The position numbers were made by a program, and so were the translations under genes. A stretch of DNA of 64,000 bases. Origin: Ciona savignyi. Lineage: Eukaryota > Chordata > Ascidiacea > Phlebobranchia > Cionidae. Below are positions 1 through 13,559 of this stretch, one piece after another (positions within the stretch are counted from its first letter, which is position 1; each line of letters starts with the position of its first letter). The notes under the pieces are model-generated. The model searched no databases. It was not told the origin of the DNA and saw only the letters and a list, made by a program, of their open reading frames with translations. Where the stretch lies: positions 675,174 through 739,173 of the forward strand of contig CH003217.1 in the NCBI GenBank assembly GCA_000149265.1. The letters run 5' to 3'.

Positions 1-3000
1 GTTAAACAACGCGTTTTGCTAATTACTCTCGTGTATTTTTGCTTTTCAGATCGCTAGCCAAATGGCGCCATTATTTTTCCTATTTCACGGGTCAAGTGCT
101 GTTTGTTTGTTGATTTGAAAGATTAACACCGTATCAGTGAACGGGAAAACACTTAGCTTACGGGTACTACTAAAAGACCCAACTTGTTCTAATGCCTAAA
201 CATAACCCAACTTTATAACAGCATTATGTTTAAAAGGACAGAAATGCAAAATTTTGATTATTTATAAACTTACCCTAACTGCTTTGAGGTTTGGATTATA
301 GCTAGCGGCGTAAGTTAGTTCTTTCGTATGGGTAGTTTTCTTAATTCGAAATAGCTTATTTGTACATTAGTGGCTAGCATTACCGCATAAAAACTCGTAA
401 GTCAGACTTGATTTCGCAACATCAGCAAGCATAAGTGATATGTCAAGTTTCCGGATACTCGTTAGCATATTGAACCTCGACCGCTTCCTTTACCTTCATT
501 TGCACCTGATCTCGGCCACCTACCGTCTGCCACTTTCAGGTTTGGCACTGTCATTTTTTGCCGCTTGCGGGTTCGAACCTCAATACAATTCCAGAAAGTT
601 ATTTTTAGGTGAATTTTTCCCAAAAAAGGCACCTTATTGAAAGTATATATAATGGTTGCCGCTAGTCGTGATAAAACGTTGTATTAATGTAGTTGAGTGA
701 TCGATTTATTGATTTGAGTGCTCCATAATCGTTTGTTGTATGACAGTCCGTCAGCGCAACTTTAACGTCTTTTTGGCATGTTTGCTGCAAGCTTATCACT
801 ATGAACTTATTTTATCTTTACTTATACATTGTTTGTCATGATTTATCTGTCATTTTTAAATACTCTTTAATTATGCTTCGTTTGATCCAGTGCCACTGCG
901 CATTTTGTGCATGAAAATGTGTCTGGTATGCTGTTTTCAATAAAGATAGGCCGCCAATAAAGAATAAAACGTCAGTGGGTCAATATAAGGTAAGATTTTA
1001 AATAAACCGTAAGTAAATTCACAAATTTCAGTAAAAGTGTGGGACGGATTCAGTAAAAGTCTTACAATTGTTTTTCACAAAAAATAGATACATGATATGT
1101 TTTTCGATTTTCTCCAAAAATGCCAACGGTTAAAAATTATTATTGTTTACCATACAATACTATAATCACGTTTAAAGAAATGCGTTAAGCTTTATGTTGT
1201 GATTTATTTTCCCATAAGTTTCGTATGTCTTCTTTTCAAATTACAAAATTGTCTGCGTATTTATCGCCCGCTGCGGTTTAGATCGGTATTAGACTATTGG
1301 ATAATAATCTAATTTGTCAATCCCTTTGCGTTCACTCACAAGAATCTCACACCCAATTTCTAAAAAATGATCCAATTATAGCTGTTGTTGACGGTACTTT
1401 GTAATCTTCCACGTATATAAACCTACATGTTTTTTTTCATTTTGCTAGTTTTTAAATGAAGGCCTAGTACTTAAACTACATCACCATTGTGAAGCGTGGA
1501 TTATAATGCTTTCCGTCGGTACGTATAATCGTATGTATGTGTAAGACAGTTGCTGTTTCTGTCTTATCTATATCTAAGTATGTACATTTAAAGCTTTTTA
1601 AGATTAACCGGTTTTTCGTTTCTGAATATATATTTTCAACGATCATCGTTCAATTCGCGACGAAAAATACCGAAAACGACGATAAATGAGTTGGTATAAA
1701 ATAAAGTTAACAATTTAAAATCATAAAATCAAGAACATTTTGTTGTACGTCGTGCAAATACGAGCGGTTTATCGCTGGGAACAGCAAAACATATCGATTT
1801 ACCGAAAATAACGATATTCTGCCGACGCTGGTTTACGATGTACGATGCGCACGCTGACCCGTTCGGGCTTCACGGACAATGGAATTAACAGCGCGAAAAA
1901 TCGAGCCCTTCCAAAACGCTCCCGTCTCTATGGAGGTTAATGCCTCCCAAACCGCAGCTTCCCTCGCTCCGTATCACGCTGCGTCGTATTGTGCTTCACT
2001 AAGTGGAGGTTGATTGCCCGAAAGTGTAAAACGCCGTTGGAGAACCAATCGAAATCACGGCCGATACATCACCAGCATACTTGTTTTCCCATCCAGCGTT
2101 TACTGTTTTCCCACCCTTCACCGTGTTGTTTGTGCAACCGTTTGCTTTGTCATAGCTTTCGACACGTTTTGTGTTGGTATAATAATAAAACGTCCAGTTT
2201 TACTTACGCCAATAACCGCCACTTGTATTAATAAAAGCCGGCGCCGTAGCAATTCGGTTTATTTAACGCGACCGTTCAATGTATACCCTCGGTGTGTGAT
2301 TTTAGCGGATGTCGATATGTAGTATGACACGTCAAAGCGCGAATTCAAATACAACAATCGCCCCGACCCCGCCCTGGACGCTGTATACTTATGTACACTG
2401 CAGGACGGTGCTGTATTATGACGCATCGTTCCAACTTGTCGAAACCCATTGAGTACAGTGTGCAAACGATGCGACGCACGATTGTTTCTGTTTTGTACTA
2501 TTTCCTCTTTTTTGCGTTTAACAGCCCCCCTGTGGGTGGACCATACGCCACGCTCAAGTGAATATGAATTCGGGTAGCGCCAAAACACGTTTGGCTGTCT
2601 TTGTACGCCCAAGATTAATAGCTTTGCACTGTGCCCCGACGCCGGTCGCCTTGTCGCATTTGACCCGAGTGATTTTCCCCGAAACGTGGTTTCCACCTAG
2701 GATTCCAAACCAAACCCAGTCCCGACAGACTGTGATAGGAGCGCCGTGGAATGCTTTTCCGTTTTGTTTATACTTCTGGTCGGGGTGCGGCCAAACCCAC
2801 CGACTGAAACCTGATACAAAAACGTTAAAATACAGATAATTAAAACCTTTCCACCGCCCCACGCTTACTAAACAGGCAACGATAACCGTTTCAACAATCT
2901 TTGTTTAATGTAATTTTCGGCCGGTTTAGCAAGCAATTTGCGAGCTGAAGTTAAACACGGTGAAAGCCCCACCACATACATTCTTAGTTAAAGCCTGTGT

Positions 3001-4600
3001 CTGTCAGTTCACGCCATTCCTCAATAAATATGTTTAATCAATTTTATTGCACAGTTGCGGCGTGTATTGTTTCCGCTGAATGCTTAATTATATCACCGCG
3101 ATACCTTTACATGTAGTTCCGAATCGGCTCGCTATTGATATACATTTTTAATGTTTAATCGCCACCATTTGATCAGTGTAATATAGCGTCGTTTGTTTTA
3201 AAATCGCTGCTCAATGCAGGACAGGCGAAAGAAACAGCTGCCAGATTGTGCAGCATTGCCTTTATAATCTGCTTAAAGTACTTCCGTACACTCTGAGCCA
3301 ATTTTCCAGGTTAAACGCGTTCTAATCCTTCAAACGCGACCGTATCTCACTGCAAAGCCTTAGTTCCGCGGCCACTGCTCTTGATGCCCGGCCACGAAAC
3401 AAGATTAGACCAGGGATTAAGCCTTGACGTTCAGGTTCACCGCTTTGCTGCCCAGCTAAGCCGCAGCATCTTTACAAAACGAAAATAAACGCGAGCCGCG
3501 TCTTTTTAAGCCACTATGTGCGAAATCTGCAGCGAAATGTCCGGCGCGTTAATCTCTGCTTCTAAAACAATACAAATTCCGCCGATCACACCCATTCTAT
3601 GGTAAACTTCATAATTGCATTGTTAATTGTTTGGTCTCCGAAAACCACCTAAATGTACTTGATAAGCAGTTTTTTTTAAATACGCAGTTTACCCCCAAAT
3701 CACCCGTCAGTTACTTCAGCAATATTGTAGCTGGGCAAATTAATTAATCACCGACTTTCGTCCAAATTCTAGAGCTTATCCGAACATGTTTAAAGATTAA
3801 ATGCGAATCCTGTTTCCTTTCGTTGAGCTTCGTACGTTCCTTCCAACAGTACGTTTTTTTGCAAATATGTTAAAATTGAAATATATAGGCACTGTGCGTC
3901 TTGCTTTACTCTCTATTTTTCTAGGTTTTACCCTACTAAGTTGCATTAATTGAAGTTGTGCAAAGTTTTTTTTGCCAAGACCATTTTTATTTTACCATAT
4001 TTTATTGCCATCTATTAAACGTCTCTAGAGTATACGTTTTTTACTGTACGTACACCAACAAGGACATACATAAAGTATTATCTTGTATAATTATGTAAAT
4101 AAAAACCAAAAATATAAACTAAACCTAATTTAGATGAGCACTTTTGCTTGGCCCGCTTTTTATGTTATTCACCATAATGGTAGTATGCTTTATTTTTGCG
4201 TTAACCATTCAATCACAACCAACCACAATTTTGCGAGGCAATCAATAGTTTGCAGAATTTGCAGCGCCCTTGATAATGCTGTTCCCCCACCGCAGTCTGT
4301 TAGTTCTGACAGAACCTGGCACTTTATTGGTGTGGTTTAAGGACGAAATATTGCTCTTTTGAATTAAACCAAACCCGATGCTATATATAGATTCAGCCAG
4401 GTACACATTTTTTCCAATCGACAACCACACAGCGCTTGCAAAACACTTCCGAACAGCCAGGTTCACCAAATACGGCCCTTGTGTTATCGATTTAATGCTC
4501 GTCGTTTGTCGCTGCTTGTTGCACCATATTCATTCCGCTACGCTGATTCCGACACGTCACTCGATTTTTCAAAACAAAGCCGTTGACCCGTGCTGTGCTG
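1..4600. other. Intergenic, no gene recognised
   Basis: I see no exon-like coding stretch with family similarity here. The open frames present are short, overlap each other on both strands (for example around 2.0-2.9 kb) and show no recognisable motif. The stretch alternates AT-rich DNA with moderately GC-rich patches at 1.8-2.8 kb and 3.2-3.6 kb. It may be distal regulatory DNA of the Kirre/NEPH gene or of a gene to the left of the window. Confidence 0.5.
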
Positions 4601-4616
4601 CGATCGCTATTTTTTT

Positions 4617-4712
4617 TGTCGGGCTAAATTTCGAGCCCTCGATGGGCCGGTTCCAATAACGTATTTGTACATAAACCTGTACATCAATCGGTCGCGCTAA
4701 CCATTCAGTTCT
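4617..4712 (-). mobile_element. tRNA-derived SINE-like copy (family A)
   Basis: Reverse-strand copy of the family with the core TGGTTAACGCGACCGATTCA; here the plus strand reads as its complement (ATCGGTCGCGCTAACCATTC). The part resembling a Pol III B box lies at the left end. Grouped by similarity to the other copies in this window. Confidence 0.6.
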
Positions 4713-5136
4713 CAACAAGCGCTAATTTACCGACTGTTTACTAGAACTTGCAGCAGAGTTCGTTAAACTTGCATGTTCTTGAACTTAAGGTTAATACAAT
4801 AAGGCAAAAATATGGATTTACGGAACGACGGAAAGACTAGCTCAAAATCCTATGTAAACCCAAATGTCATTAGGGGGTTAGTGAATCGTACTCATTATCA
4901 CATTCCCAGTTGTTTTAAAAACTTAACGTTCTTACGGTGGGTTATTGATTATCGTGATTTCCCCTAGTTTCATTTTTCACCTTTTAATAGGTTAAAGTTT
5001 AATCTAAACACCAAATGTGTTTAAAACTTTTAATATTTGTCACGTATGAAACATCTACACTACAAGAATGGGTGGACACACGAGCGCTTTAGTACCCTAG
5101 CGGACAGTTGATGGTATAGTTATAGTGAGCGCACAC

Positions 5137-5262
5137 TCGAACGGTTGTGTGACTGAATGGTTAACGGGACTGATTCATATCAATTTCTAACTAAAAAAAT
5201 GCTCGTAGTGACTAGCATTTCAAAACAAATATTTTCGAACATCTTGGGTTCGAAAGTGCCCC
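5137..5262 (+). mobile_element. tRNA-derived SINE-like copy (family A)
   Basis: Plus-strand copy containing CTGAATGGTTAACGGGACTG, an AT-rich spacer, a GTAGTGACTAGC block and a terminal TTGGGTTCGAAAGT that resembles a Pol III B box (GGTTCGAANCC). The order of blocks matches the copies at 20.0 and 45.0 kb. Confidence 0.65.
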
Positions 5263-5924
5263 CGTAAAAATGTATATAGAAGCGCACTGTATAAACTGTA
5301 CTCCAGCATAAGAGTTGTGTACGGTTGTCGATTGTGCGGGGCACGAGGTGCAGCATGTGTAGGTAGTGCTTATCTTTTGACACAAAAATATGTTATACGC
5401 ATACCGTATATATTATAAGTATCTCCTTGCCTCTACTATTAGAGTCTAATAATTAGACATTTACGTTCAAATTAAATCCGGGTCTATTTTTGTCACATTT
5501 CAAAGTTATATTGTTCGGGACAGTTGTCCGATCCATTCAATTTATTTTCTCTTTACTTGATCACTTTCCAGCGTTCTTAATTGACTTGCGGTTTCCTTCT
5601 GATTACTTTGGAAATCTGCAGTTGTCCTAGCTGCGATGTTGCCGTCACAACAGTCTATATTACGTCACATTGCATTAACCCCGAGCGCGTCGTCCCACCG
5701 GTCCATGTCTTTCGGTCGTCGAATAAGCAACACCTCGCATTGCATGAACTTTTTGGTTTCCTAACTTTGTTTAAAATAGTCCATCCAAGCCAAATAGTAA
5801 TCTGAATTGTCCTTGCTGGTAACAACAAGATACAAGTGATTTAATGAACAATAAGATAAACAGGGGGTTTGTACCAATTTTGAGGCAGGTTAGCATTACG
5901 ATATAATTGATTTTTTAACGGTGG

Positions 5925-6020
5925 TCAGTTTCGATCCCATTATATCCTCGTCACTAAATCCGTTTTTCATATATGGAATGGTATATAAATCGGTCGCTTC
6001 AAACATTTGGCCACACGTCT
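5925..6020 (-). mobile_element. tRNA-derived SINE-like copy (family A)
   Basis: Reverse-strand copy. The plus strand reads a B-box-like TTTCGATCCC, a TATAT spacer, then ATCGGTCGCTTCAAACATTTG and a GGCCACACG end, in the reverse order of the family core. Confidence 0.55.
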
Positions 6021-6249
6021 GTTCTGTTGCGATAATTGATTGTTACAGTCATTTTCAACGTTTCAACGCTCCAAAACACGTAAATTTTCAAACTTACGCG
6101 CGTGTAACACAACCCGCCATACGTCCAATGCTAGTTGTCCAACTTTTCCAATTTAAACTAAATATATCCGCTAACATCATGCAGTCGTCCATAGTTAACA
6201 CGCAAGGGGATACAATCGCAATAAAGTATCGGGTAGCGAACCTCTGACC

Positions 6250-9200
6250 CCGGGTTTAGATCTTCTGGTCGGTATGACCGATCTCATTTTAATACAAATT
6301 AAATTCCATGGCGGTTATTCATAGCCCATGACTGGGATGCTACAGTATGCCAAACCCTAACTGTTCCTTAATTAAAAACTACATCCAAGATGCAGTTTAG
6401 TAACGATGTGGTGATGGTTTTACAATGTTTCCCTTCTAGTAAGTCTGAAGTATAGGCAGTATTTTTAAAATGAAACTCAGCGATTTAAGTATCGACACCC
6501 TTTCCTGTGGTAAGCGCAATATTTTTCCTAGGCCAAGCCTTCAGGGTAAATATTTTAAGGCGTTTTAGCAGAAATTGGTGTATATACCTCGGAAATTTAA
6601 CGACCTTGGGTTATATGGTTTTTATGTATGAAACATGCTTTTTCAGTGTAAAAGTAAGCCTGTGGTAGTTACTTAATCACTTGTTAAATGAATCAGTTTT
6701 CGTGATACCTGTTGTAGTAATCACCTTGCATGACCGCGAATTGTGTTGTAATAGGCTTAACCAAACATATATCGTCTAGTGTGCCTTTTTTACCCATACT
6801 CCATTAAATTTCATTTTAATTATTTTATCGATTTTCACTTTTAATTGACTTACGCCTTCGAATTTATGCCACGTCTTCTCACCGCCAACTAATACGTTTT
6901 TCTTGTCCGATGCTGACAGTCGGAAGACTGAAAACTTTCTCGTCGCTTGTTGTATAATCACCACCGCTGACTCTAATTAATCTCGAGTCACCAAATCAAG
7001 GCAAACGCAACGCCTAACTAATTCTAATTAATCTGCGGTTTCTCGCGTTTTCGGTACGTTTCTCTTTAGCACAACGCTACTCTAAGCCACAGTTACGTAA
7101 ACTTTGCGGTTGCATTTAATTCGTGTTTTCTGATTTTCTGTTGCTTACGTCGGATTATGTTCGCTTGTTTGGTTATTGCAATTTTAATAGTAGTTTAATA
7201 CGTTTTATACTAGCGTGGGAATTGCTTAATATCGAATTCACAGTCAAATAATATGTCACTTTAACCATTAGTTGTTCAACATGTTTGATCAAGGGAACGC
7301 TTTTAAAGGTAATTTAGGGAGTTTTTCTTTCGTGTTGAGTGAACACTGAGCAGTCTACACATTTACTTAATTATAAAATTCCGGGCGCCGAAATAGATTT
7401 ACACGATACGGTAGTTCGACTATTATTTCCGCCGTTATTTGCCGGTTAATTACTGGCTTACAGTGCGCGCCACTAAAAGCCCATCGACTAAAACACGCAA
7501 ACGAAGGTGCTCGGCGCCAATAGATCCTCTTACCGCAGGTTAACAAGGACTTAGCGGTCGTTTTTCTGCCCCAAGTGACCGTTACATGGAAAACAAAAAC
7601 AAACGATCGGAGCCTTGTCGCCTATCGCCATTGCATTTACCCCTTTGCAAAACACACCATGTTTGTCTTTGAGCAAACGCGAGACTAGCCGTCTTATACC
7701 ACGCGACGCCTGATAATTCCGACGCTGGGCGTTTTGCATGAAATATTTATAGATCTAGGTCGTTTTCCCTGGACGATAGAAAGGAATCTTCTCGACACAG
7801 CCAAGTTGATTTGTCTTGTAATTTGTCCTTCTACCCCGGGAGAGCAACTGAGAGCATGAAGTTAAGGCGCAACTCTCTCTCTTTTGAGTTTGTTGCACAA
7901 TACAGGCAGACAAACCGTTTCTCAATACCCCTTGCTTGTTGTGCAAACCGTCCACAATTTTCGATATTACTAAGTCGGTCGCAGCGCCCTAATACCTTTT
8001 TCTATTTCCTCATATGTACTGCGGTAAGTCGCATACCGTCGAACACGCCAAGGGCAAGTCGAAAAGCGAACCAAAAACGCACACAGAGCGCCCTGTTGTC
8101 CGATTTCACCCGCACGGGCAAGGATCAACTACTCTCTGTTTACTAATTGCTTGTTAGCCAAGATAAACCACGTTAGAACTAATGTAGCGCTTTTTCTCGC
8201 TGTATACCCGACCCATTGTCTGCTACGCCATGGACTCTACCTCAGCAGGGTATCTTGGTTCATTTTACCAGGTTAAATATTATGTGTTTACCATAAACCT
8301 TTAGGTAGATTTCTTCTCTCTTAAATATATAATATTTAAACCCCAGTTGTGCATAACATTACAGTGGCCAGTGTAGTGTAGTTCAAATCGAAAGATCACC
8401 GTCACGACTAAAGTCGTTTTCAAACATAACGAATTGAGAAAAACTAATGCGAAGACATGTCGGATCATTATCGCGTTCATTCGGTCTATCTGCTTAGAAA
8501 TCGTCTGGCCCTGGTATCACAACATCGGCCTTTTTCGTCGACTAGTAGACAGTTCAGATACTCTAGCAGTTGTCACACCTCGTCGAGTTAAAGTTTCTGG
8601 AGTTGGGATTTAGGATAGGACGGCAGAGCGACGTTGGCTCGCGACTTGGTTTATCTCTTGTATAAATCGAAAAGTTTGACGATTTTGTTTGCAGTTCAGC
8701 TTTTGCAGGTTAGGTGTGTCATCTATTTACACTGTTATCTGTTGGATTAGAAAACTAATTGGTTGTCGTGTTTTTTGCCACGAAAACGATTGGACTATAT
8801 TTCAGTGTGAGTTCGCCCAAGGAAAAAAGTGATTAGACTTTAGAAACGATTCCGCGAAGTAAGGTCGCATTATGATGATCTATTATAAACTTGTGAACAG
8901 ATTTAAAAAAAATTAGAAATGAAATTTTAAAAATAATTCCGAAGAGTCAGAATACCAGTATTAATAAAAACAAATAAGAATGTGCAGTGTAGAAAACGAT
9001 ATAGCACATACATGCAGAGTTTTACTAAATATTTTATTCTCTTTAAATAGTTGGCCGATGATATCGGTTATGATGCACGAGATAGGGCTTCTGTTCCTCA
9101 GGGGATAAGTGAAAGTAGATAGCAAGAGCACTCGTGTGTATAAGGCGCTAATTTTACGCATAAACAATCCCCGTGTACATGTATACCCTCTGTCGCGCAG

Positions 9201-12200
9201 GTGCTGGCCAGACTGCGTTTACATCGACCTTTATTAATGTTTTGCGCCGGCTTTTCCGCTGCGGTCACCCGCGTAAACATTCACTCCCTGTGAGGTGGTC
9301 TGTCGTATAATGGACGGCGCTAATGCGTTTCGGAGCGATCGGCGATAGAAGTTGTGTTTGCCTTGTCGCTTGAAGCGTCAAAAGATGCCTTTACATCCTC
9401 GCGACAGTTTTCACTCGGTGGCAAGTTTCCCGAGATGAAATTCACATTGGAAAATAATAGCGGCAACTTTGATGCGACGTATTTTCAATAGCACGTTATT
9501 CCGAATCCGTAATTAATTTTGTTAATAATCGAAATGTCGCATACGGTAGTCGCAACTGTCTCTTATACCTTGGCTTATTGATTAATACCGACGCTATTCT
9601 AAACTTGGACAATATATCTCGTTGAGCTAACTAACAAAGACCGACAGGGAAGTATACTTTAATACATAGGCATCAGTTATGTTTTTTTGTTTTTTTTTAG
9701 TTAATTAAAAAATAACGAATAGCACAGTTTAAATGTATGACTTAGTTATTTTGGTTACTCCTCTAGCTAAATTAAAAAAATACGTTTCCAGAGTACAGGC
9801 CACAGTATGTATATTTGCTAGCATATGTATATTTGTTCACACTGTTGTCAGTCGCATGCACGCATAAACACAGTCATGTCTGCCAACTTGCGTCATGTGC
9901 GAATGTATTATTCATATATTCATTGCGTTTATTAAAATTGTCTATTACCTTTGACTCCCGTGCTGAAGGGTGCGCGACAGAACACAGTTATCACTTGTTT
10001 ATTATTAACCTGGACTGCGAGCATAGAAGTCATGTTATTAACCCGGACTGCGAGCATGAGATGCATATAAATGAGGTGCGTGAGTGCACTTTGTTATTGG
10101 TACAGCACGCTCTGCTTGTCCCAAAACATTCGGCTGCTCATTTATACTGGAAGGCTTTCAGCTCGTTTTTAGCTCGACCTCACTAATGTGTAGGGCAAAC
10201 TCGCAATTCACCGTTCAGTAAATTTGTACTTGCGAAGTATGACATTTATGAACTTCACATTTAGTTAATAACAATGTAGTGTATTAAGATTCGCCAGTAG
10301 CACTTTTCGGTTAATTTTTATAGCACTTTTCGGTAAAACACAATTTTTTTTTTTATAAATATTAAAGTGTAATTTTACTAAAAAGTCTTAAACTAGATGC
10401 CAAAAAATAGCGTTAAGAACAAGGTACTACCGGCAATTGTTTGTATATATCCCGGTTAACATGTCTGTACAATAACTTTGTTTATTATCCATATACAATG
10501 TAATATCGTCAATACTTAGCTAGTCTTAAATGGATGTCATTGATCAAAGCAAATTGATGCTGTTATGGCAGTGTTCCACGCAATCCGTCCATGTATTTCA
10601 ATCGCTGTCATATCTGTGGTCGTTGACGCCGCGGCCAGCGATTCGCAAACGACGTATAAAGCTCCGATATCATCGATCTTTGCCGCTGCGATGGATCCTT
10701 GAAGGAGGGAAGGTCGCATTAGCGAAATCGCAATTACAATTAACTGCATAATGGAGTGAACACGCTGCCGTTCACGCTCATGCACCGAAAACCGACAAAT
10801 TGATACGTTTCGGCTTCAAAATGACTGATTATCCGCTCGGTTATGGCGTTACGTCAAAAGGAATGCCCTTAGGCTGTTGATGCGCCTTGGTTTGTCGCTA
10901 GCTCTTTAACCAATGGTCGTACGCTGACCTCATTAGTGTTTTCCCAATTATTAATTCCCGGACAGTTTAAGCGAGTTGCAATTGCTTTCCAATAACCTTC
11001 CGCGTTTTTTTCGTAACCACTCGGGCCATGTTTGTTCGTTAAACTTATTAACAACAAGATTGCAAACATGTACACGTCTTCCCTAGTGTATCGGAAATCG
11101 ACGTTTGAACAAACGGGGGACAAACGAGATACCGATCGGCTTAAAATCACCATGACTGTCATTTCATCCTTTGCACACTGGCTAATGGTTGTAAGATTAA
11201 TGAGCTTCTTCACCAGGAATATGAAAATAGACCATAACAGCCAAGAATTAAGAAGAAACAGTTTATAGTTAGTCGTCATGGTTTTAGTAATACGTTTTGT
11301 TTCTATACTCAGATTATTTGTTGTTGTTTTAGGAATTTTGTGTTTCTAAGACAGGTACCGTACTTTGAAGCCTTTTTGTAGTAGTTTATTGTTTTCAGTT
11401 GAAGCGTTGACGCCTGGTCCCTCTTGTTTCTAGTGAAAAGGGATCGGTAAATACGATTTCGCGAGCCAGGAATTCAGTTAATGGCACTGCTAAGTAGTAA
11501 CATGTTTGCGGAATGTGACCCAGCCCTTTCACGGCAAATCTATCCTCCGTTACTACACGCAGGTCGCCCGCAGAGTTGCGGTTTATTCGTTGTACTTTTC
11601 CATCAGCTATCAAAAAAACAAATAGAAACAAAGCGAGCGGCCTTTCACTATCGCTTCGCAAAGAATCGTTCTGTTTGGTTTCGTTAAATCGCGCCTTTGT
11701 CTCTAGCAGCACCGTTTCTTAAAGTCTTAGTCGTACCAATAGCTCACTCAAAACACCTGCGTTGTTTCGCTGCAAACGGAACGAGTTAACAATCACTGAC
11801 AGCGAAACTCGACACGTCGCTCGCAAAACCCTCGCCAGTGAAAGGGGCCTTTACCCCTGTTGTCTAATATAACCGTTCTCACGGCTCCGAGGCCCTTTGT
11901 CTAATCCGCTCAATCCTCACTTGTCGTGTCTATTCTGTTGTGATCTGTGACGGTTTAGTGATCCTTGGTTACCTGATAACCTTACCACTATAGCGAGCAA
12001 GCGTCCGGCCAGCGAAAGACGACGTTATCTTATTTCACTTCCTATACGGAAGCACAGGTAAATGCATCTTTAATGTAAGATCGACGAGAAGACTCGCGTT
12101 CCAGTTAGATTAGACTGTTGTGTAATCATAAACCTTGTTTATGCAGTTTTGCATGAGAGGTGGTTAGAAAGTTAATGACAGGTTTATGGTATTTCGTACC

Positions 12201-13100
12201 ATTGTGCCGCAGCGCCTGAAGAATTTATAGCAACTCTCAGTCAGTCGTGAGTCCTATTTACATTCCTCCAGATTGGCGGAGACGTGTATTTAAACTGTCG
12301 GCGATTGGAATTTGAACCAATTCAAAAAATGCCGAAATTAATTCCGTAAGTGTTTTTCAAGCGATTTTTCTGCGGTACATTCCAGCCTCCGATTTTCAAT
12401 AACTCGATTTAGACAGCCTGCCAATTCTATCGCATCAGCGTAAGACATCCTTTAGCTTTATCAATGAATTACTGGATCATGGTAAGCTTACGACCGTTTT
12501 CCCCAAACCATATTCAATCGATCGCGACTGGGCCATAAAGCAGTCTCTTCGTCGCCTCTGACTGACAAACCCCGCGTTATTGCCTAGTGGGTTAACACGC
12601 TCAAGTGAGCTAAAATCAAAGCCCTTCGCATCCCGAAAAGCTTTCGTCGCTCAGCGGTACAACGACACAGCTATCCGATTAGATTTAAAACGGGCTTACC
12701 AATGTTTACCCGCGGATTCTGCGCATTTAACGCCACTTCTCGCTCAAAATCGAACGAAAGCGCATATAAAGCAAAAATTGGACGATAAAAGTCGGCCCGA
12801 AATTCTTTCTTGCGGTTTTCCAAGTACCGAACAGTTAAAGCGATATTCCGATCTCAGAATCAAGTGGATTGAATCATTCATTGTTCCTGAATCATTGTGT
12901 TCGTATGACCCTCTTTGTTTTCTCTAATGTTTAACTAACTAGACCATGAAGCCCCAGTCAGTTTCCCCTGGCAGTGTTTGTGGTGTGGCTAGCTTAATAT
13001 GAGCTCATAGACTTAACTTATTCACTTTTAAATCGTCATTCCTATTCAAACAACGAGCATATTGCTTCCCTTATAAGCTACTTAGGTTTTTTGTTGTTAT
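6250..13100. other. Intergenic, no gene recognised
   Basis: About 6.9 kb without a supportable gene. Visible features are paired TAATTA-type sites near 6970-7030, a short repeated phrase (GACTGCGAGCAT) near 10.01-10.06 kb, and several open frames of 60-136 codons with no recognisable domains. The longest candidates (9815-10186, 10869-11279, 12580-12927) have no flanking splice signals or motifs that I could connect into a gene. Confidence 0.45.
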
Positions 13101-13169
13101 AGCGTGCTTTGGATGCGCATGTACATTTCTCCTACTGATTCATCACCCCCATTTTACCCAGTGATTCAT

Positions 13170-13347
13170 AACCCCAGAAAGCGGAATTCGCCTTTACCCT
13201 CACAACCCCCGAAAGCGGAATTGGCCCTTACCCTTACAACCCCCAAAAGCGGAATTAGCCCTTACCCTCACAACTCCCGAAAGCGGAATTAGCCCTTACC
13301 CTCACAACTCCCGAAAACGGAATTAGCCCTTACCCCCACAACCCCAC
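13170..13347. repeat. Minisatellite, about five 34-35 bp units
   Basis: Five head-to-tail copies of a 34-35 bp unit built on AAAGCGGAATTAGCCCTTAC followed by a CCTCACAAC run. Units differ by single bases (GCC/GGCC, CTCCC/CCCCC), so the array is diverged. It creates a spurious proline/arginine-rich open frame on the plus strand. The following 200 bp are also C-rich on this strand. Confidence 0.9.
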
Positions 13348-13559
13348 AATTCAGTATGACCCAACTACAAACCCACAAGGTAGCACGCCATAAAATGCCC
13401 GACACGCATTTCCCCCCAACACCCAACACATCACTCAAGTTAAAGTGGACCTTTTGAGGCCAGCCACGCGTATCTACTAAGAGCCCCACAGGCTTAATCC
13501 AGTAACCCAACCCGCCCCGCAAAGAGCACCCCAGGTGCATTAGTAAACCGTAAAAGCCG

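Noticed and set aside
2014-2862. Overlapping open frames of 80-145 codons on both strands
   Set aside because: They lie in a GC-richer patch where stop codons are rarer, overlap each other, and none shows a domain, signal peptide or splice structure.
12580-12927. 115-codon plus-strand open frame with mixed composition
   Set aside because: It begins at TTG, not ATG, has no recognised motif, no credible splice partners and no family resemblance. It remains the most protein-like frame in the first 15 kb.
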